Shown piece by piece: positions 1 to 10,223 of a stretch of 64,000 bases of DNA (the stretch's first letter is position 1; each line of letters begins with the position of its first letter). Below the pieces are notes generated by a model that had not been told where the DNA came from, made no database searches, and saw nothing but the letters and a program-made list of their open reading frames with translations. A program made the position numbers and the translations under genes. The DNA comes from Pseudomonas lutea (GTDB taxonomy: Bacteria > Pseudomonadota > Gammaproteobacteria > Pseudomonadales > Pseudomonadaceae), in contig NZ_JRMB01000001.1 of assembly GCF_000759445.1 (NCBI RefSeq), positions 868,001 through 932,000 on the forward strand, read 5' to 3'.

Positions 1-1430
1 GCCAGCAGATTCGTCTGCTGGGAAATCCCGGTGATGACTTCGAGAATCTGCCCGATGTTGGCGGTCTTGGCGTTGAGCTGTTCAATCTGCTCGCTGGCGC
101 CGCTGATGCGCGTGGACAACCGGTTCATCGCTTGAATGTTTTGACCCACCACCGCCTGACCGTTTGAAGCCAGATCGCGCGCATCGCTGGAATGCCCCGA
201 GGCCATCGCGGCGTTCTGCGCGATTTCCTGCGCCGCAGCGCCGAGTTCGTTGATTGCCGCTGCCACGCTGCTGGTACGGTTGGCTTGTTGATCCGAGTTC
301 AGCATCGAGGAGTTCGATGCACTCACCACGCGCAGGGCCACTTCATTCAGCTGTACGGTGGAGGAGGCGACTTGACGCATCGAATCATGGATTCGCCCGA
401 CGAAGAGGTTGAAGCCGTTGCCCAAGTAACCGAACTCATCCTGGCTGAGGATTTCCAGACGCTTGGTCAGATCACCTTCGCCGGCAGCAATGTCGTGCAT
501 CGCCCGGCCCATGGTGTTCAGCGGACGCATCAGCACGTTCAGCAGCACACCGAGCAGCAGGATGATCAGCACCACGGCAATCACCGTGGCGACGATGGCC
601 GAAGTACGGAAATCGCCCAGCGCGGCGTAGGCCTGTGCTTTGTCGACGGCGATGCCGACGTACCAGTTCACTGAAGGCAGGCCGTTGACGTGGGCGAAGG
701 TGATGATCTCCGTGCGGCCGGCGTGCTCGCTCTCGCTGATGTCCTGTGACAGGCGAGGCGTCGCATCGGGGTAAACCTCGGCCAGGGTTTTCATGACCAG
801 CGAGGTGTCCGGGTGGACGAGGATGCGGCCGTTGGCGTCAACCAGAAAGGCGTGGCCGTCGTTTTGCAAGTGCAACGCGCTGATCATTTTGACCAGTACT
901 TCGAGACTCAAGTCGCCACCCGCCACACCGCTGACACCGGACGGGCCTTTGACCGGTGTGGCAATGGTCACGATCAGGCCTTTGGTCACGGCGTCCAGAT
1001 ACGGTTCCGTCAGCGTGGTTTTGCCAGCCTTCACCGCGTCGGTGTACCACGGACGGGTGCGCGGGTCGTAGTCGCCGGGCATGTCGTCAGGCGGCTGGGT
1101 AAAAAATGAGCCGTCATTTTTGCCCAGATAGATGCTCATGAATGTCGAGATCAGGGTCGGCTGGCCGAGCTGGCGGTTAAGCGCGTCCTGGGATTGCGAT
1201 GTGGCGGCCGCTTCGGCCACGTTTTCCACCAGCAGGATGCGTCCCGACATCCAGTTCTGGATATTACCCGCCGTGCTTTCGCCCATCTGGTTCAGACTTT
1301 CCCTAAGCTGATTCCGGATGGCATTGCGTTGCAGATAATCGTTGTAAAGGGTGAACAAGCTAAACGCCGCGATCACCACCAGCGAGGCCGCCAGCAGGAT
1401 TTTGTGGCTGAATTTCAGGGATTTGGTCAT
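1..1430 (-). CDS. Methyl-accepting chemotaxis protein, PctA/PctB/PctC type, 3' end beyond window
   Basis: Inner-membrane chemoreceptor controlling CheA; about 476 codons are visible and the C-terminal end lies left of base 1. Translation from the ATG at 1430 gives an N-terminal membrane anchor, a periplasmic double-Cache domain, a second membrane segment, a HAMP region and the start of the signalling coiled coil. The ligand-pocket signature YDPRTRPWY is present, followed by LTEPYLDA and GGDLSLEVL, which matches the amino-acid-binding Cache motif of P. aeruginosa PctA. The N-terminal anchor (MTKSLKFSHKILLAAS) also resembles PctA closely. Amino acids as ligand is inference from the family. The gene appears monocistronic. 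Confidence 0.9.
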   Translation of the reverse strand, partial: MTKSLKFSHKILLAASLVVIAAFSLFTLYNDYLQRNAIRNQLRESLNQMGESTAGNIQNWMSGRILLVENVAEAAATSQSQDALNRQLGQPTLISTFMSIYLGKNDGSFFTQPPDDMPGDYDPRTRPWYTDAVKAGKTTLTEPYLDAVTKGLIVTIATPVKGPSGVSGVAGGDLSLEVLVKMISALHLQNDGHAFLVDANGRILVHPDTSLVMKTLAEVYPDATPRLSQDISESEHAGRTEIITFAHVNGLPSVNWYVGIAVDKAQAYAALGDFRTSAIVATVIAVVLIILLLGVLLNVLMRPLNTMGRAMHDIAAGEGDLTKRLEILSQDEFGYLGNGFNLFVGRIHDSMRQVASSTVQLNEVALRVVSASNSSMLNSDQQANRTSSVAAAINELGAAAQEIAQNAAMASGHSSDARDLASNGQAVVGQNIQAMNRLSTRISGASEQIEQLNAKTANIGQILEVITGISQQTNLL

Positions 1431-1668
1431 GCCGTACGAGCCTTCAAGGTGTTGCAGGGAAAGAAACACAGTCAACGGGGCTATCGGCTGGGGTTTCTAT
1501 AGATGAAGACCGTCCTCCAACTAATCACCTCTATTTGAGTGGAATCGGACAACCGGTCGCGGGAGGGGAGGGAGAAGGAGGCCCATGGGCGAAAAAGCGA
1601 GGGTGAGACAGGGAGCAAGCGGCAGCCGAGTGGCACACCGCTTGATAGCGTTTAGCTGGGTTAATCAC

Positions 1669-2181
1669 TCAAAGCGTATGGCTGTAGACCAGCGCGTAGG
1701 ATTCGATACCGTCGTTTGGTTCTTTGATGCCGGCATTGGAGTAGTGGGTGACCCGAAGGGCCACGCGTTGGGTGTCGCCGAACTTCAGGCCGGCGCCCAG
1801 GCGATCCTCGAAGTTGAAAGCGGAGCCGAACTTCTGATCGCCGGCACTGGCACCGGTGAACATGGAAACACCCACGCCCGCTTCGATAAACGGCTTGATC
1901 TGGCCGCTGCCAAATTCATACACGAACACCGGAGCGAAGGACACCGAGTGACGTGCACCGGCTTGTTTACCGGCTTCCCAGTAGGTGTAACCCAAGTCCC
2001 AGTAGCCGGTCAGTTTGCCCGTCGAGCTTTCAAGCCAGGCCTTGTCCCAGTCAAAACCCAGTCCCACGCGGGCAGTGACCCCGCCTTGACTGGTGGCACC
2101 CAGGGCGCCGGACATCTGGGTTGCGTTGGCATTCATTGCCAGTGAGGACAGGCACAGCGCAGCAAGCAATAATTTTTTCAT
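1669..2181 (-). CDS. pagL: Lipid A 3-O-deacylase (PagL-like outer-membrane acyloxyacyl hydrolase)
   Basis: Outer-membrane enzyme that removes the 3-O-linked acyl chain of lipid A. The 170-aa product has a signal peptide ending near ANA-TQ (residue 20), then an all-beta domain of the size usual for the eight-stranded PagL barrel. The family catalytic triad is visible at the C-terminus: H146 and S148 in THYSNAG, and E160 in DGIES. It stands alone, downstream of and on the same strand as nothing obvious. The family assignment is strong; activity on this organism's LPS is inference. Confidence 0.9.
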   Translation of the reverse strand: MKKLLLAALCLSSLAMNANATQMSGALGATSQGGVTARVGLGFDWDKAWLESSTGKLTGYWDLGYTYWEAGKQAGARHSVSFAPVFVYEFGSGQIKPFIEAGVGVSMFTGASAGDQKFGSAFNFEDRLGAGLKFGDTQRVALRVTHYSNAGIKEPNDGIESYALVYSHTL

Positions 2182-2489
2182 GATTTAACTGCCGAAAATT
2201 GTAAATGGGACCCGGGGTACAGCTCACTCGAACGGATATGAGGCATAGTGCCACTACTAAGTTCCATTTGGGTTCACATTTTTCCTGCTCGGCGGCGTTC
2301 CTCGCTTCTGCCAAACCCGTCGAGCTAACAGTTTTGCCATCGCCCCGACACTTTCCTAACGAACGGATGCCGCGGTGATGCTCTGCATTGATCAATAATA
2401 TTGGGGCTCGGCAGTAAAAAATTCCGCTTTCGTCAAACGTATTTAATCTCAACAATGGGCTTACTTAGTTCCGACCCAAGGACCCTACG
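2182..2489. other. Divergent intergenic region between pagL-like gene and VOC gene
   Basis: About 300 bp separating two divergently transcribed genes, with locally lower GC near the pagL side. It must hold both promoters. I see no clear operator, terminator or RNA gene in it. Confidence 0.4.
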
Positions 2490-2915
2490 ATGAGCCTTTC
2501 GCCGTTCCACCTCGCTATCCCTGTTTATGACCTTGCGGCCGCGCGGCATTTCTACGGTGACGTGTTCGGCCTCTCGGAGGGCCGTTCCAGCGAACAATGG
2601 GTGGATTTCGACTTCTATGGTCATCAGTTGGTCATCCACGAGCACCCCAAAACCACTTCCCAGGAATCAGTGCATTCCAACGCCGTGGATGGCCATGACG
2701 TGCCGGTGCCACACTTCGGCATCATTCTGCACTGGGAGCAGTGGGAGGCGCTGGCGCAGCGTCTTCGCGATCGCGGCACCTCCTTTGTGATCGAACCGTA
2801 CATCCGCTTTCAGGGGCAGGTGGGGGAGCAGGCGACGATGTTTCTATTCGATCCCTGTGGCAATGCGCTTGAATTCAAGGCGTTCAAGGACATGAGTCAG
2901 TTGTTCGCCAAGTAA
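2490..2915 (+). CDS. VOC-family (glyoxalase/bleomycin resistance fold) protein
   Basis: 141-aa cytosolic protein with the vicinal-oxygen-chelate fold: an N-terminal [22 protein letters not shown] beta-alpha motif in split form (FHLAIPV, then FYGDVFGL) and a C-terminal [15 protein letters not shown] strand. Candidate metal ligands are H7, H76 (VPHFGI) and E136 region. Such proteins are commonly annotated as glyoxalase or dioxygenase-like; the substrate cannot be told. The ATG at 2490 follows AAGGACC at a normal distance. Monocistronic, facing the LysR gene. Confidence 0.85.
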   Translation: MSLSPFHLAIPVYDLAAARHFYGDVFGLSEGRSSEQWVDFDFYGHQLVIHEHPKTTSQESVHSNAVDGHDVPVPHFGIILHWEQWEALAQRLRDRGTSFVIEPYIRFQGQVGEQATMFLFDPCGNALEFKAFKDMSQLFAK

Positions 2916-2946
2916 TCGCGCCATTGAAGCAGCGGGCCTGACGCCG

Positions 2947-3825
2947 CTAGCGCGCCTGGCCCGTCAGCGTGTCGATCACGCAGGTGCGGAACAGCGCCTG
3001 AAGCGGCGACTGCCGCTGCAGGTATTTGGTCACCAGCACGATTTCGCGAAAGAAAACCATCTCGCCCAGATCGATAACCCGCACGTCCCGGGCATGCTCA
3101 AGCCATAAGCCGGCCATCGGCACCAGCGCCACGCCCAGGCCTGCTCGAACCATTTTGACGATGGCGTCCAGTTCGTCGAGTTCCAGCGTTTGCCGGACCT
3201 CGAGTTTGCGTTCGCGCAGAAATTGAGTCACCCGCCGGCCACCGAACGAGCGTTGATCGTAGCGAATGAACGGTTGCTCGCTGAGCAACTGTCGCGGGTC
3301 GTCTCCCTCCAGATCAAGCGGTGCGACCAGCACGAAGGGCTCCCGGGCAATCACCTCGGCGTGCAATTCCTTGGGTAACGCAAACGGCGGTTTGATCATG
3401 ATCACCAGGTCAAGCTCGCCGGCGTCGACCTGGCTGAGCAGGTTCAGCGACACGCCGGGTATCAGGCTGGCTTCGATGAACGGCGCCTTGCTGCGCAGGG
3501 CCACCAGGGCCTGAGGCAGGATGCCGGTCTGCGCGGTGCTGATTGCGCCAATGCGCAATGAGCCCCGAAAGTCATTGGCGCTGTCGGGGGTGCCCATTCG
3601 CACGAACAGCTGAAGCATCTCTTCGGCCAGCGTCACCGCGCGTTGCCCGGCTGCATTGAGCGTGGCGGCGCGACCGGTGCGGTCGAACAGGCTGACGCCC
3701 AAAGTGTCTTCCAGGTTCTTGATTTGCGCGCTGACCGCCGACTGGGTCAGTCCCACTTCACGGCCCGCAGCCGCGAAGGTGCCTCGGCGGGCGACGCAGA
3801 CGAAGGTTTTCAGCTCTCTGATCAT
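2947..3825 (-). CDS. LysR-family transcriptional regulator
   Basis: 292-aa regulator with the N-terminal winged HTH (residues about 2-60: FAAAGREVGLTQSAVSAQIKNLE in pieces, LTQSAVSAQI being the recognition helix) and a substrate-binding domain of LysR type to the end. The start at 3825 (MIRELKTF) is preferred because it places the HTH at the usual distance from the N-terminus; an upstream in-frame ATG at 3870 adds 15 unconserved residues. It lies downstream of xenA on the same strand but is separated from it by a hairpin terminator, so it is probably a separate unit. Target unknown. Confidence 0.88.
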   Translation of the reverse strand: MIRELKTFVCVARRGTFAAAGREVGLTQSAVSAQIKNLEDTLGVSLFDRTGRAATLNAAGQRAVTLAEEMLQLFVRMGTPDSANDFRGSLRIGAISTAQTGILPQALVALRSKAPFIEASLIPGVSLNLLSQVDAGELDLVIMIKPPFALPKELHAEVIAREPFVLVAPLDLEGDDPRQLLSEQPFIRYDQRSFGGRRVTQFLRERKLEVRQTLELDELDAIVKMVRAGLGVALVPMAGLWLEHARDVRVIDLGEMVFFREIVLVTKYLQRQSPLQALFRTCVIDTLTGQAR

Positions 3826-3925
3826 CGTCAGGTCCTGGGCGGTGGTGAAGTCGTGTGTGAGCCGTTGCACAGCGGCCTTGAAGCGGCCGGCAGCGGATCA
3901 TACCCAGCTGCGCGCGCAAATAAAA

Positions 3926-3954
3926 ATGCCGCCCCGGAGGGCGGCATTTTCAGT
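3926..3954 (-). terminator. Intrinsic terminator after xenA
   Basis: A GC-rich inverted repeat (TGCCGCC / GGCGGCA around CCGGA) flanked by A and T runs lies just past the xenA stop codon. It should end xenA transcription on the minus strand. Confidence 0.75.
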
Positions 3955-3964
3955 GGCAGGACGC

Positions 3965-5056
3965 TTAACGGTAGCGTTCGAGCCAGTGCGCGTACGGTGC
4001 TGGCAGGGTCCAGGACGCTTTGTCGACGCCCAGTTCCTTGGCGGCGAAATACGCCCAGTGCGGATCAGCCAGGTGCGCACGGCCGATCGACACCAGGTCC
4101 AGCTGACCATTCTGCACGGCCGCCTGGGCCAGTTTCGGATCGCCAAAGCCCCACGCCGAGGTCACCGGGATATCGGCCTCGCGGCGCACGCGCTCAGCGA
4201 TCGGGCCCATGAACGCCGGGCCCCACGGAATGTTGGTCTCCGGGATGGTAAAGCCGACGCTGACGCTCAGCAGGTCCAGGCCGCCGGCCTTGAAGCGCCG
4301 CGCCAGTTCGATGGATTCGGTGAGGGTCTGCTCGTCACGACCGTCGTACTCGATCACACCGAAGCGTGCGGTCAGTGGCAGGTTTTCCGGCCAGACTTCG
4401 CGCACGGCGGCAAGGGTTTCCAGCAGGAAGCGGCTGCGGTTGTCGAAGCTGCCGCCGTAGGCGTCAGTACGCTGGTTGGAATGTTCGGAGAAGAAACTCT
4501 GGCCCAGGTAACCGTGGGCGAAATGCAGCTCGATCCATTCGAAGCCAGCTTCGCGTGCGCGCCGTGCGGCATCGACAAAGTCCTGCTTGACCCGGGCGAT
4601 GTCGTGCAGCGTCATTTCCTGCGGGACTTTCGGCAGGTTTGCACCAAAAGCGATGGGCGAGGGCGCGATGGTCTGCCAGCCGCGGGTATCGTCGGCTGCC
4701 ATGTGGTCGTCACCTTCCCAGGGACGGTTGGCGCTGGCCTTGCGGCCGGCGTGGGCAATCTGAATGCCCGGGATCGAGCCCGCTGCCTTGATCGCCTGCA
4801 CCGCAGGGATGAACGCCTGGGCGTGCTCGTCGCTCCAGATACCGGCGCAGCCCGGGGTGATCCGGCCTTCAGGGGAGACCGCAGTCGCCTCGACGACCAC
4901 CAGACCCGCGCCGCCGCGTGCCATGCTCGCCAGGTGCACGTGGTGCCAATCGTTAATGACGCCGTTGTCTGCGACGTACTGGCACATTGGAGGAATGGCG
5001 ATGCGGTTACGCAGGGTCACGTCCTTCAGCGTGAAGGGTTCGAACAGTGCAGACAT
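3965..5056 (-). CDS. xenA: Old-yellow-enzyme family xenobiotic reductase XenA
   Basis: 363-aa FMN-dependent NAD(P)H:flavin oxidoreductase of the YqjM/XenA class, reducing activated C=C bonds and nitro compounds in the cytosol. The sequence MSALFEPFTLKDVTLRNRI, the PPMCQY segment with the class-typical active-site Cys, the ELHFAHGYL catalytic region and the C-terminal YAHWLERYR agree closely with P. putida XenA. The start at 5056 has GGAG 8 bases upstream; the longer open frame to 5158 overlaps the divergent regulator and is unlikely. Divergent from an ArsR-type gene with an inverted repeat between them, suggesting regulation by that neighbour. Confidence 0.93.
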   Translation of the reverse strand: MSALFEPFTLKDVTLRNRIAIPPMCQYVADNGVINDWHHVHLASMARGGAGLVVVEATAVSPEGRITPGCAGIWSDEHAQAFIPAVQAIKAAGSIPGIQIAHAGRKASANRPWEGDDHMAADDTRGWQTIAPSPIAFGANLPKVPQEMTLHDIARVKQDFVDAARRAREAGFEWIELHFAHGYLGQSFFSEHSNQRTDAYGGSFDNRSRFLLETLAAVREVWPENLPLTARFGVIEYDGRDEQTLTESIELARRFKAGGLDLLSVSVGFTIPETNIPWGPAFMGPIAERVRREADIPVTSAWGFGDPKLAQAAVQNGQLDLVSIGRAHLADPHWAYFAAKELGVDKASWTLPAPYAHWLERYR

Positions 5057-5086
5057 GGAAATACTCCTGATGATTGAATTCGCTTG

Positions 5087-5102
5087 TTCGATAGTATTCG
5101 AA
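5087..5102. promoter_or_regulatory. Inverted repeat, putative ArsR-family operator in xenA promoter
   Basis: TTCGA-N6-TCGAA palindrome centred in the short divergent region between xenA and the ArsR-type gene. ArsR-family regulators bind such imperfect dyads, so this is a candidate operator controlling both genes. The assignment is inference. Confidence 0.5.
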
Positions 5103-5140
5103 ATATGGCGCAGGAGGAAACCCCCCGCTATGATGTGCGC

Positions 5141-5440
5141 ATGCGCGCCTTCAAACACCCGTCACCTACCGAACTCACACTTGAGCGTTTGCTTTACGCC
5201 TTAAGTGACCCTGTGCGCCTCGACATCGTTCGCTGTCTTTCGTCTGTCGCCGAAGCCACCTGTGGCGAACTCGACGGCGGGCGACCCAAGTCCAGCATGT
5301 CTCATCACTTTCGGGTGCTGCGCGACGCGGGCCTGGTGCACACGCGAAATATTGGCACCACGCACATGAACTCTTTGCGGTCGGACGAGCTGGAAGTGCG
5401 CTTCCCAGGTTTGTTGCGCTGCATCCTGGCTCAGCACTGA
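5141..5440 (+). CDS. ArsR-family HTH regulator, divergent from xenA
   Basis: About 99-aa winged-helix regulator: LYALSDPVRLDIVRCL helix pair, then SSMSHHFRVLRDAGLV recognition helix and a short wing. No metal-binding cysteine pair of the ArsR/SmtB ELCVCDL type is present, so it may sense an organic ligand or redox state. The start is uncertain: ATG 5141 keeps the usual N-terminal length, GTG 5135 and ATG 5105 are in frame, and the AGGAGG at 5112 is oddly far from 5141. It probably represses xenA and itself through the dyad at 5087-5102. Confidence 0.82.
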   Translation: MRAFKHPSPTELTLERLLYALSDPVRLDIVRCLSSVAEATCGELDGGRPKSSMSHHFRVLRDAGLVHTRNIGTTHMNSLRSDELEVRFPGLLRCILAQH

Positions 5441-5486
5441 CGTTGCGGTAACGTTGCGGTAACGATGCACTGGCGCTGAAACGAAA

Positions 5487-5519
5487 ATGGCCCGATCACT
5501 CGATCGGGCCATTTTTTTT
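5487..5519 (+). terminator. Intrinsic terminator after ArsR-type gene
   Basis: Strong stem (ATGGCCCGATC / GATCGGGCCAT) followed by eight T residues, 50 bases after the regulator's stop codon. Just before it, at 5441-5464, the 11-bp unit CGTTGCGGTAA is directly repeated twice. Confidence 0.9.
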
Positions 5520-5790
5520 CGTGCCGGTTGTTAACCTCGGCTCAAGTCCTTTCCGGCATGCACATACCCTTTTCTCGGCAAATAAGCGACAGCTTCGCGT
5601 TTCAAGGAGTTTTATACAGCGCGCCGATAAAATAGTGGCAAAATGCCTGACTTCGAAATTGCCCGGTAATCAGATCAAGCGAATTGCATCCTCCCTCAAG
5701 CTAATTCTCGGGGCCGCGTTGCAGCTTCCCGCACACTGTTCTTAGCTACTCCCTGCCACCTATCGTATTAATTCGCGCCGAGAAACCTTG
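5520..5790. other. Intergenic region upstream of the diguanylate cyclase gene
   Basis: Nothing recognisable apart from the expected promoter for the downstream gene; an open frame at 5521-5745 has no family signature and atypical composition, so it is not called. Confidence 0.4.
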
Positions 5791-6843
<1,053 letters not shown>

Positions 6844-6846
6844 CCG

Positions 6847-9447
6847 TCAGGCGGGCAGGTTCATCATTTCCCGTACGCGCGCCGTCAGCGTTTCGATGGC
6901 GAACGGTTTGGTCAGCACCTGCATGCCGGGCTCCAACTGGCCTGCACCGACGGCCGCGCTTTCAGCGTAGCCGGTGATGAACAGGGTTCTCAGCCCGGGC
7001 CGGATTTCCCGGGCAGCGTCCGCCATCTGACGGCCGTTCATGCCTCCGGGCAAGCCGACATCGGTGACCAGCATGTCAATGCGCATGTCCGAGCGCAGCA
7101 GATTCAGCCCGCCCACGCTGTCAGCCGCTTCGATCAGCGTGTAACCCAGATCGGCCAATACCTCGGTCACCAGCATGCGCACCGTGGGCTCATCATCGAC
7201 CACCAGAATGGTCTCACCGACACCGGTGCCCTCGTTGGTCGACTGTGACGCATCGCCGTCGCTTGCGCTCGCCGCGCCGTGATAGCGAGGGAGGTAAATG
7301 CACAGCGTCGTGCCCTGGCCGACCACCGAGGTAATACGCACCTGGCCACCTGACTGCTTGGCGAAACCGTAAATCATCGACAAGCCCAGGCCGGTGCCCT
7401 GGCCGATGGGTTTGGTGGTGAAGAATGGATCGAACGCCTTGGCCACGACGTCCTCGGGCATGCCGGTCCCGGTGTCGGTGACGCTCAGGGTCAGGTAGTC
7501 ACCCTCGGGGATATCCAGCGCAGCGGCTTCGGCGTCAATGACCCGGTGATGACTGGTTTCGATGGTGATCAGCCCGCCGTCGCGCATGGCATCGCGCGAA
7601 TTGATGCATAAATTGAGCAGCGCATTCTCCAGCTGGCTCGCGTCGACCTGGGCAACGCAGCCGTCGGCCGCCCCCAGTGTTTGCACCTGGATGCTCGGCC
7701 CCACGGTGCGCTGGATCAGTTCTGTCATGCCGGCGACCAATGCATTGACGTCGGTGGGACGGGGATCAAGGGTTTGTCTGCGGGAAAATGCCAGCAAACG
7801 GTGGGTCAGGGCGGCGGCGCGTCGGGTTGCGCCTTGCGCGGTGGTCAGGTAGCGGTCGACATCCGCCAGGCGGCCCTGGGCCATGCGCGCACCCAGCAGT
7901 TCCAGCGATCCCGAGATGCCGGCCAGCAGATTATTGAAATCATGGGCGAGCCCGCCGGTCAGTTGCCCGACGGCCTCCATCTTCTGCGACTGGCGCAGCT
8001 TTTCTTCAGACTGCATAAGGGCGGTGGTGCGTTCGGCCACGCGTTGCTCCAGTGTTTCGTTGAGCGCTCGCAGCGCGGCAGTCGCCAGGTCGCGCTGCGC
8101 CTCCACGGATCGCCGTTCCTGGACATCGATCAGCACGCCGGGGAACCTCAGTGGAACGCCTTCTTCACTGAGTTCGACGCGGCCGTTTGCCTCGATCCAG
8201 TAGTACTTGCCGTCGGCCCGGCGCACCCGATACTGGTGCGCATAGGCCCCGCCGCGGGCGATGACCTCTTCAATCGCGGCCATCAGCCCGACTTTGTCTT
8301 CGGGGTGCACCGTGACGATGACCTGGTCAAGGGTCAGCCCTTCGTGGCCCAGGGCAGGGTCCAGTCCGAAAGCGCGAGCGAACGCCTCGTCCACCGTGAA
8401 GCTGTCGCTGCTCAAGTCCCAGTGCCAGGTGCCAAAGATTGCCCCGGCTTCCAGCGCCAGCTGCACGCGTTCCACGTTGGCCCGGGCGATGGCTTCGCTC
8501 TGGCGCAGGCGCTCTTCGGCGTCGCGTCTTCCGGTCACGTCGTTGAAGATGATCGCGATCTGGCGCTCGTCCGGGTCGCCCACCGGAACGGCGCGCACGT
8601 CGAACCAGCGCTCGAACGCTTTGGCGTAACTCTCGAAATTGGTCGGCACACGGGTCTTGGCCACGCGTCCATAGGTGTCGAACCAGAACTGCTCCAGATC
8701 GGGGGCAAACTCCGTTACCCACTTGCCGCGCAGGTTGACCCCGGCCTCGCGTTCGAAGGCGGGATTGGCTTCGACAAAGCGGTAATCGACCGGTTTGTCG
8801 TCGGCATCGAATTTGACCTGGACGATCGCAAACGCGGCCTCGACCGTTTCGAGAATGGTCCTGAATCGCTCCTCACTCTGGCGTAACGCCGCCTGCGTGT
8901 CGCGAATCGCCGAGAGGTCGAGCATGGCGCCGATCATCCGCTCGGCGTTGCCATCAGCGTCCCGGCTGACGTGCCCCCGGTCCAGGACCTGGGCGAACGA
9001 GCCGTCCGCGCGACGGAACCGGTACTCCTCGTTCCAGCCGGTGTCCGCACCGTCGATGACGTTGTGGATGGAGACGGAGACGCGGTCACGGTCCTCCGGG
9101 TGAATCTGGGCAAGCCACCATTCCCCGGTTTTACCAATAGTCGCTAGAGAGTGCCCGTACACCCGCTCCAGCGCGTCGTTCCACAACACGTGATCCGCTC
9201 TGAGGTCCCAGTCCCAAATGGCGTCATTGGTGGCTTTGACAGCGAGGCGATAGCGTAACTGGGCGTCATCGTGGGTGAGGTCTGCGAGTGAAGGCACGCT
9301 GTCCTCGGACGAGTGTTGCGCAGCGGCGGCGATGTTCTGACTTTCGCACGTGGCGGACGCGCCGAGGAACGCCGTTTCACGTGCTTGCAATGCCAACCGC
9401 AGCCGCTGCACTTCAGCCTCAAGCTCTTCCCGGGTCAGATGCTTCAA
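6847..9447 (-). CDS. PAS-domain hybrid sensor histidine kinase with receiver domain
   Basis: 866-aa cytosolic-looking signalling protein, no clear membrane segment. Order: short N-terminal coiled coil (LTREELEAEVQRLRLALQA in part), three PAS/PAC domains, HisKA box with phospho-acceptor H502 in LAHDFNN, HATPase with TDTGTGMPEDV and GTGLGLSMI, and a C-terminal receiver with D796 in VTDVGLPGGM. The HisKA variant (SQKMEAVGQLTGG) is the blue-light/phytochrome-associated type common in alpha- and gamma-proteobacteria. A TTG start at 9447 is favoured because AGGTGA precedes it; ATG 9540 lacks a ribosome site. It is paralogous to the kinase at 51226. Output partner unknown. Confidence 0.88.
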   Translation of the reverse strand: MKHLTREELEAEVQRLRLALQARETAFLGASATCESQNIAAAAQHSSEDSVPSLADLTHDDAQLRYRLAVKATNDAIWDWDLRADHVLWNDALERVYGHSLATIGKTGEWWLAQIHPEDRDRVSVSIHNVIDGADTGWNEEYRFRRADGSFAQVLDRGHVSRDADGNAERMIGAMLDLSAIRDTQAALRQSEERFRTILETVEAAFAIVQVKFDADDKPVDYRFVEANPAFEREAGVNLRGKWVTEFAPDLEQFWFDTYGRVAKTRVPTNFESYAKAFERWFDVRAVPVGDPDERQIAIIFNDVTGRRDAEERLRQSEAIARANVERVQLALEAGAIFGTWHWDLSSDSFTVDEAFARAFGLDPALGHEGLTLDQVIVTVHPEDKVGLMAAIEEVIARGGAYAHQYRVRRADGKYYWIEANGRVELSEEGVPLRFPGVLIDVQERRSVEAQRDLATAALRALNETLEQRVAERTTALMQSEEKLRQSQKMEAVGQLTGGLAHDFNNLLAGISGSLELLGARMAQGRLADVDRYLTTAQGATRRAAALTHRLLAFSRRQTLDPRPTDVNALVAGMTELIQRTVGPSIQVQTLGAADGCVAQVDASQLENALLNLCINSRDAMRDGGLITIETSHHRVIDAEAAALDIPEGDYLTLSVTDTGTGMPEDVVAKAFDPFFTTKPIGQGTGLGLSMIYGFAKQSGGQVRITSVVGQGTTLCIYLPRYHGAASASDGDASQSTNEGTGVGETILVVDDEPTVRMLVTEVLADLGYTLIEAADSVGGLNLLRSDMRIDMLVTDVGLPGGMNGRQMADAAREIRPGLRTLFITGYAESAAVGAGQLEPGMQVLTKPFAIETLTARVREMMNLPA

Positions 9448-9786
9448 GATTTCACCTGCGAAATAACGTCGTGACCTGAGGCCGTATTGACCCGTGGCGT
9501 GCTGGTTTTCGGTCGCCGGCGTCAGGAGGATGCGGCGCACAGCGTTTTACGCCGGGTACTGGCAGAACGCAATACGGGTTTAGAAGAGGACTGGGCCGTA
9601 CAGATAAAGTTTCGGTCAAGCAGGCCGGACGGGGGGAAAGACAGGAGGCAGGATGCGCTGTGGGACGGGCTTCGTGACGGGGCGTGATTGGATCGAACTC
9701 CCTCTAAACGGCCACGGTCAGAGGAAGACGGGTGCACCGTTAATCAAAACGCCGCCCGCTGCACATTTTTGCCAAAGGACCTGATC
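9448..9786. other. Intergenic region, divergent promoters
   Basis: About 340 bp between the hybrid kinase and the RcnB-like gene. I see no hairpin, repeat or RNA gene; short open frames here carry no family signature. Confidence 0.35.
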
Positions 9787-10101
9787 ATGCTCGCAAAAAA
9801 ATACCTCCCTCATTTGATGTTCACCGCCCTTTGCGCCGTGGGCAGTTTTGCCCACGCTGCCGAAGAGCCCAGTGTGAAACTGGATCGCCCGGGGTACGGC
9901 GTCAAGGAACTCAAGGAAGGCGACAACGCGCCTGATCAGTATCAACGGCCGGATCTGGCACTCAAGGATTGGCGCGCCCGTCACCTGAGCGAGCCGGGCG
10001 ACGACAAACAGTGGGTTGAGATCCATGATCAGTACGCTTTGATCGACATCCCGACCGGCACCATCAGGAAAATGGTCCCTAAAGCCAAAGCCCATAAATA
10101 A
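9787..10101 (+). CDS. RcnB-family small periplasmic protein
   Basis: 104-aa protein with a signal peptide (cleavage near AHA-AEE, residue 23) and the compact RcnB-type domain: YGVKELKEGD, then LALKDWRARHL, QWVEIHDQYALIDI and a final IRKMVP. RcnB of E. coli is a periplasmic protein needed for nickel/cobalt homeostasis, but most Pseudomonas members have no tested role. ATG 9787 has AAGGACC just upstream. No metal efflux gene is adjacent, so a metal role is not supported by context. Confidence 0.82.
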   Translation: MLAKKYLPHLMFTALCAVGSFAHAAEEPSVKLDRPGYGVKELKEGDNAPDQYQRPDLALKDWRARHLSEPGDDKQWVEIHDQYALIDIPTGTIRKMVPKAKAHK

Positions 10102-10223
10102 AAGCGGGTTGCCTCAGGCACTCGTTGAGCGCGCCGGCCGAGCACCGGGGCGGTGATCAGCCGGTCACGGCTGTCGGGCTGACCGGCCCACTGCTCAAAA
10201 CGTGGCCAGATCCGCTTGGGCAA

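Noticed and set aside
7681..8886. 401-codon plus-strand frame
   Set aside because: Antisense to the HisKA/PAS region of the hybrid kinase.
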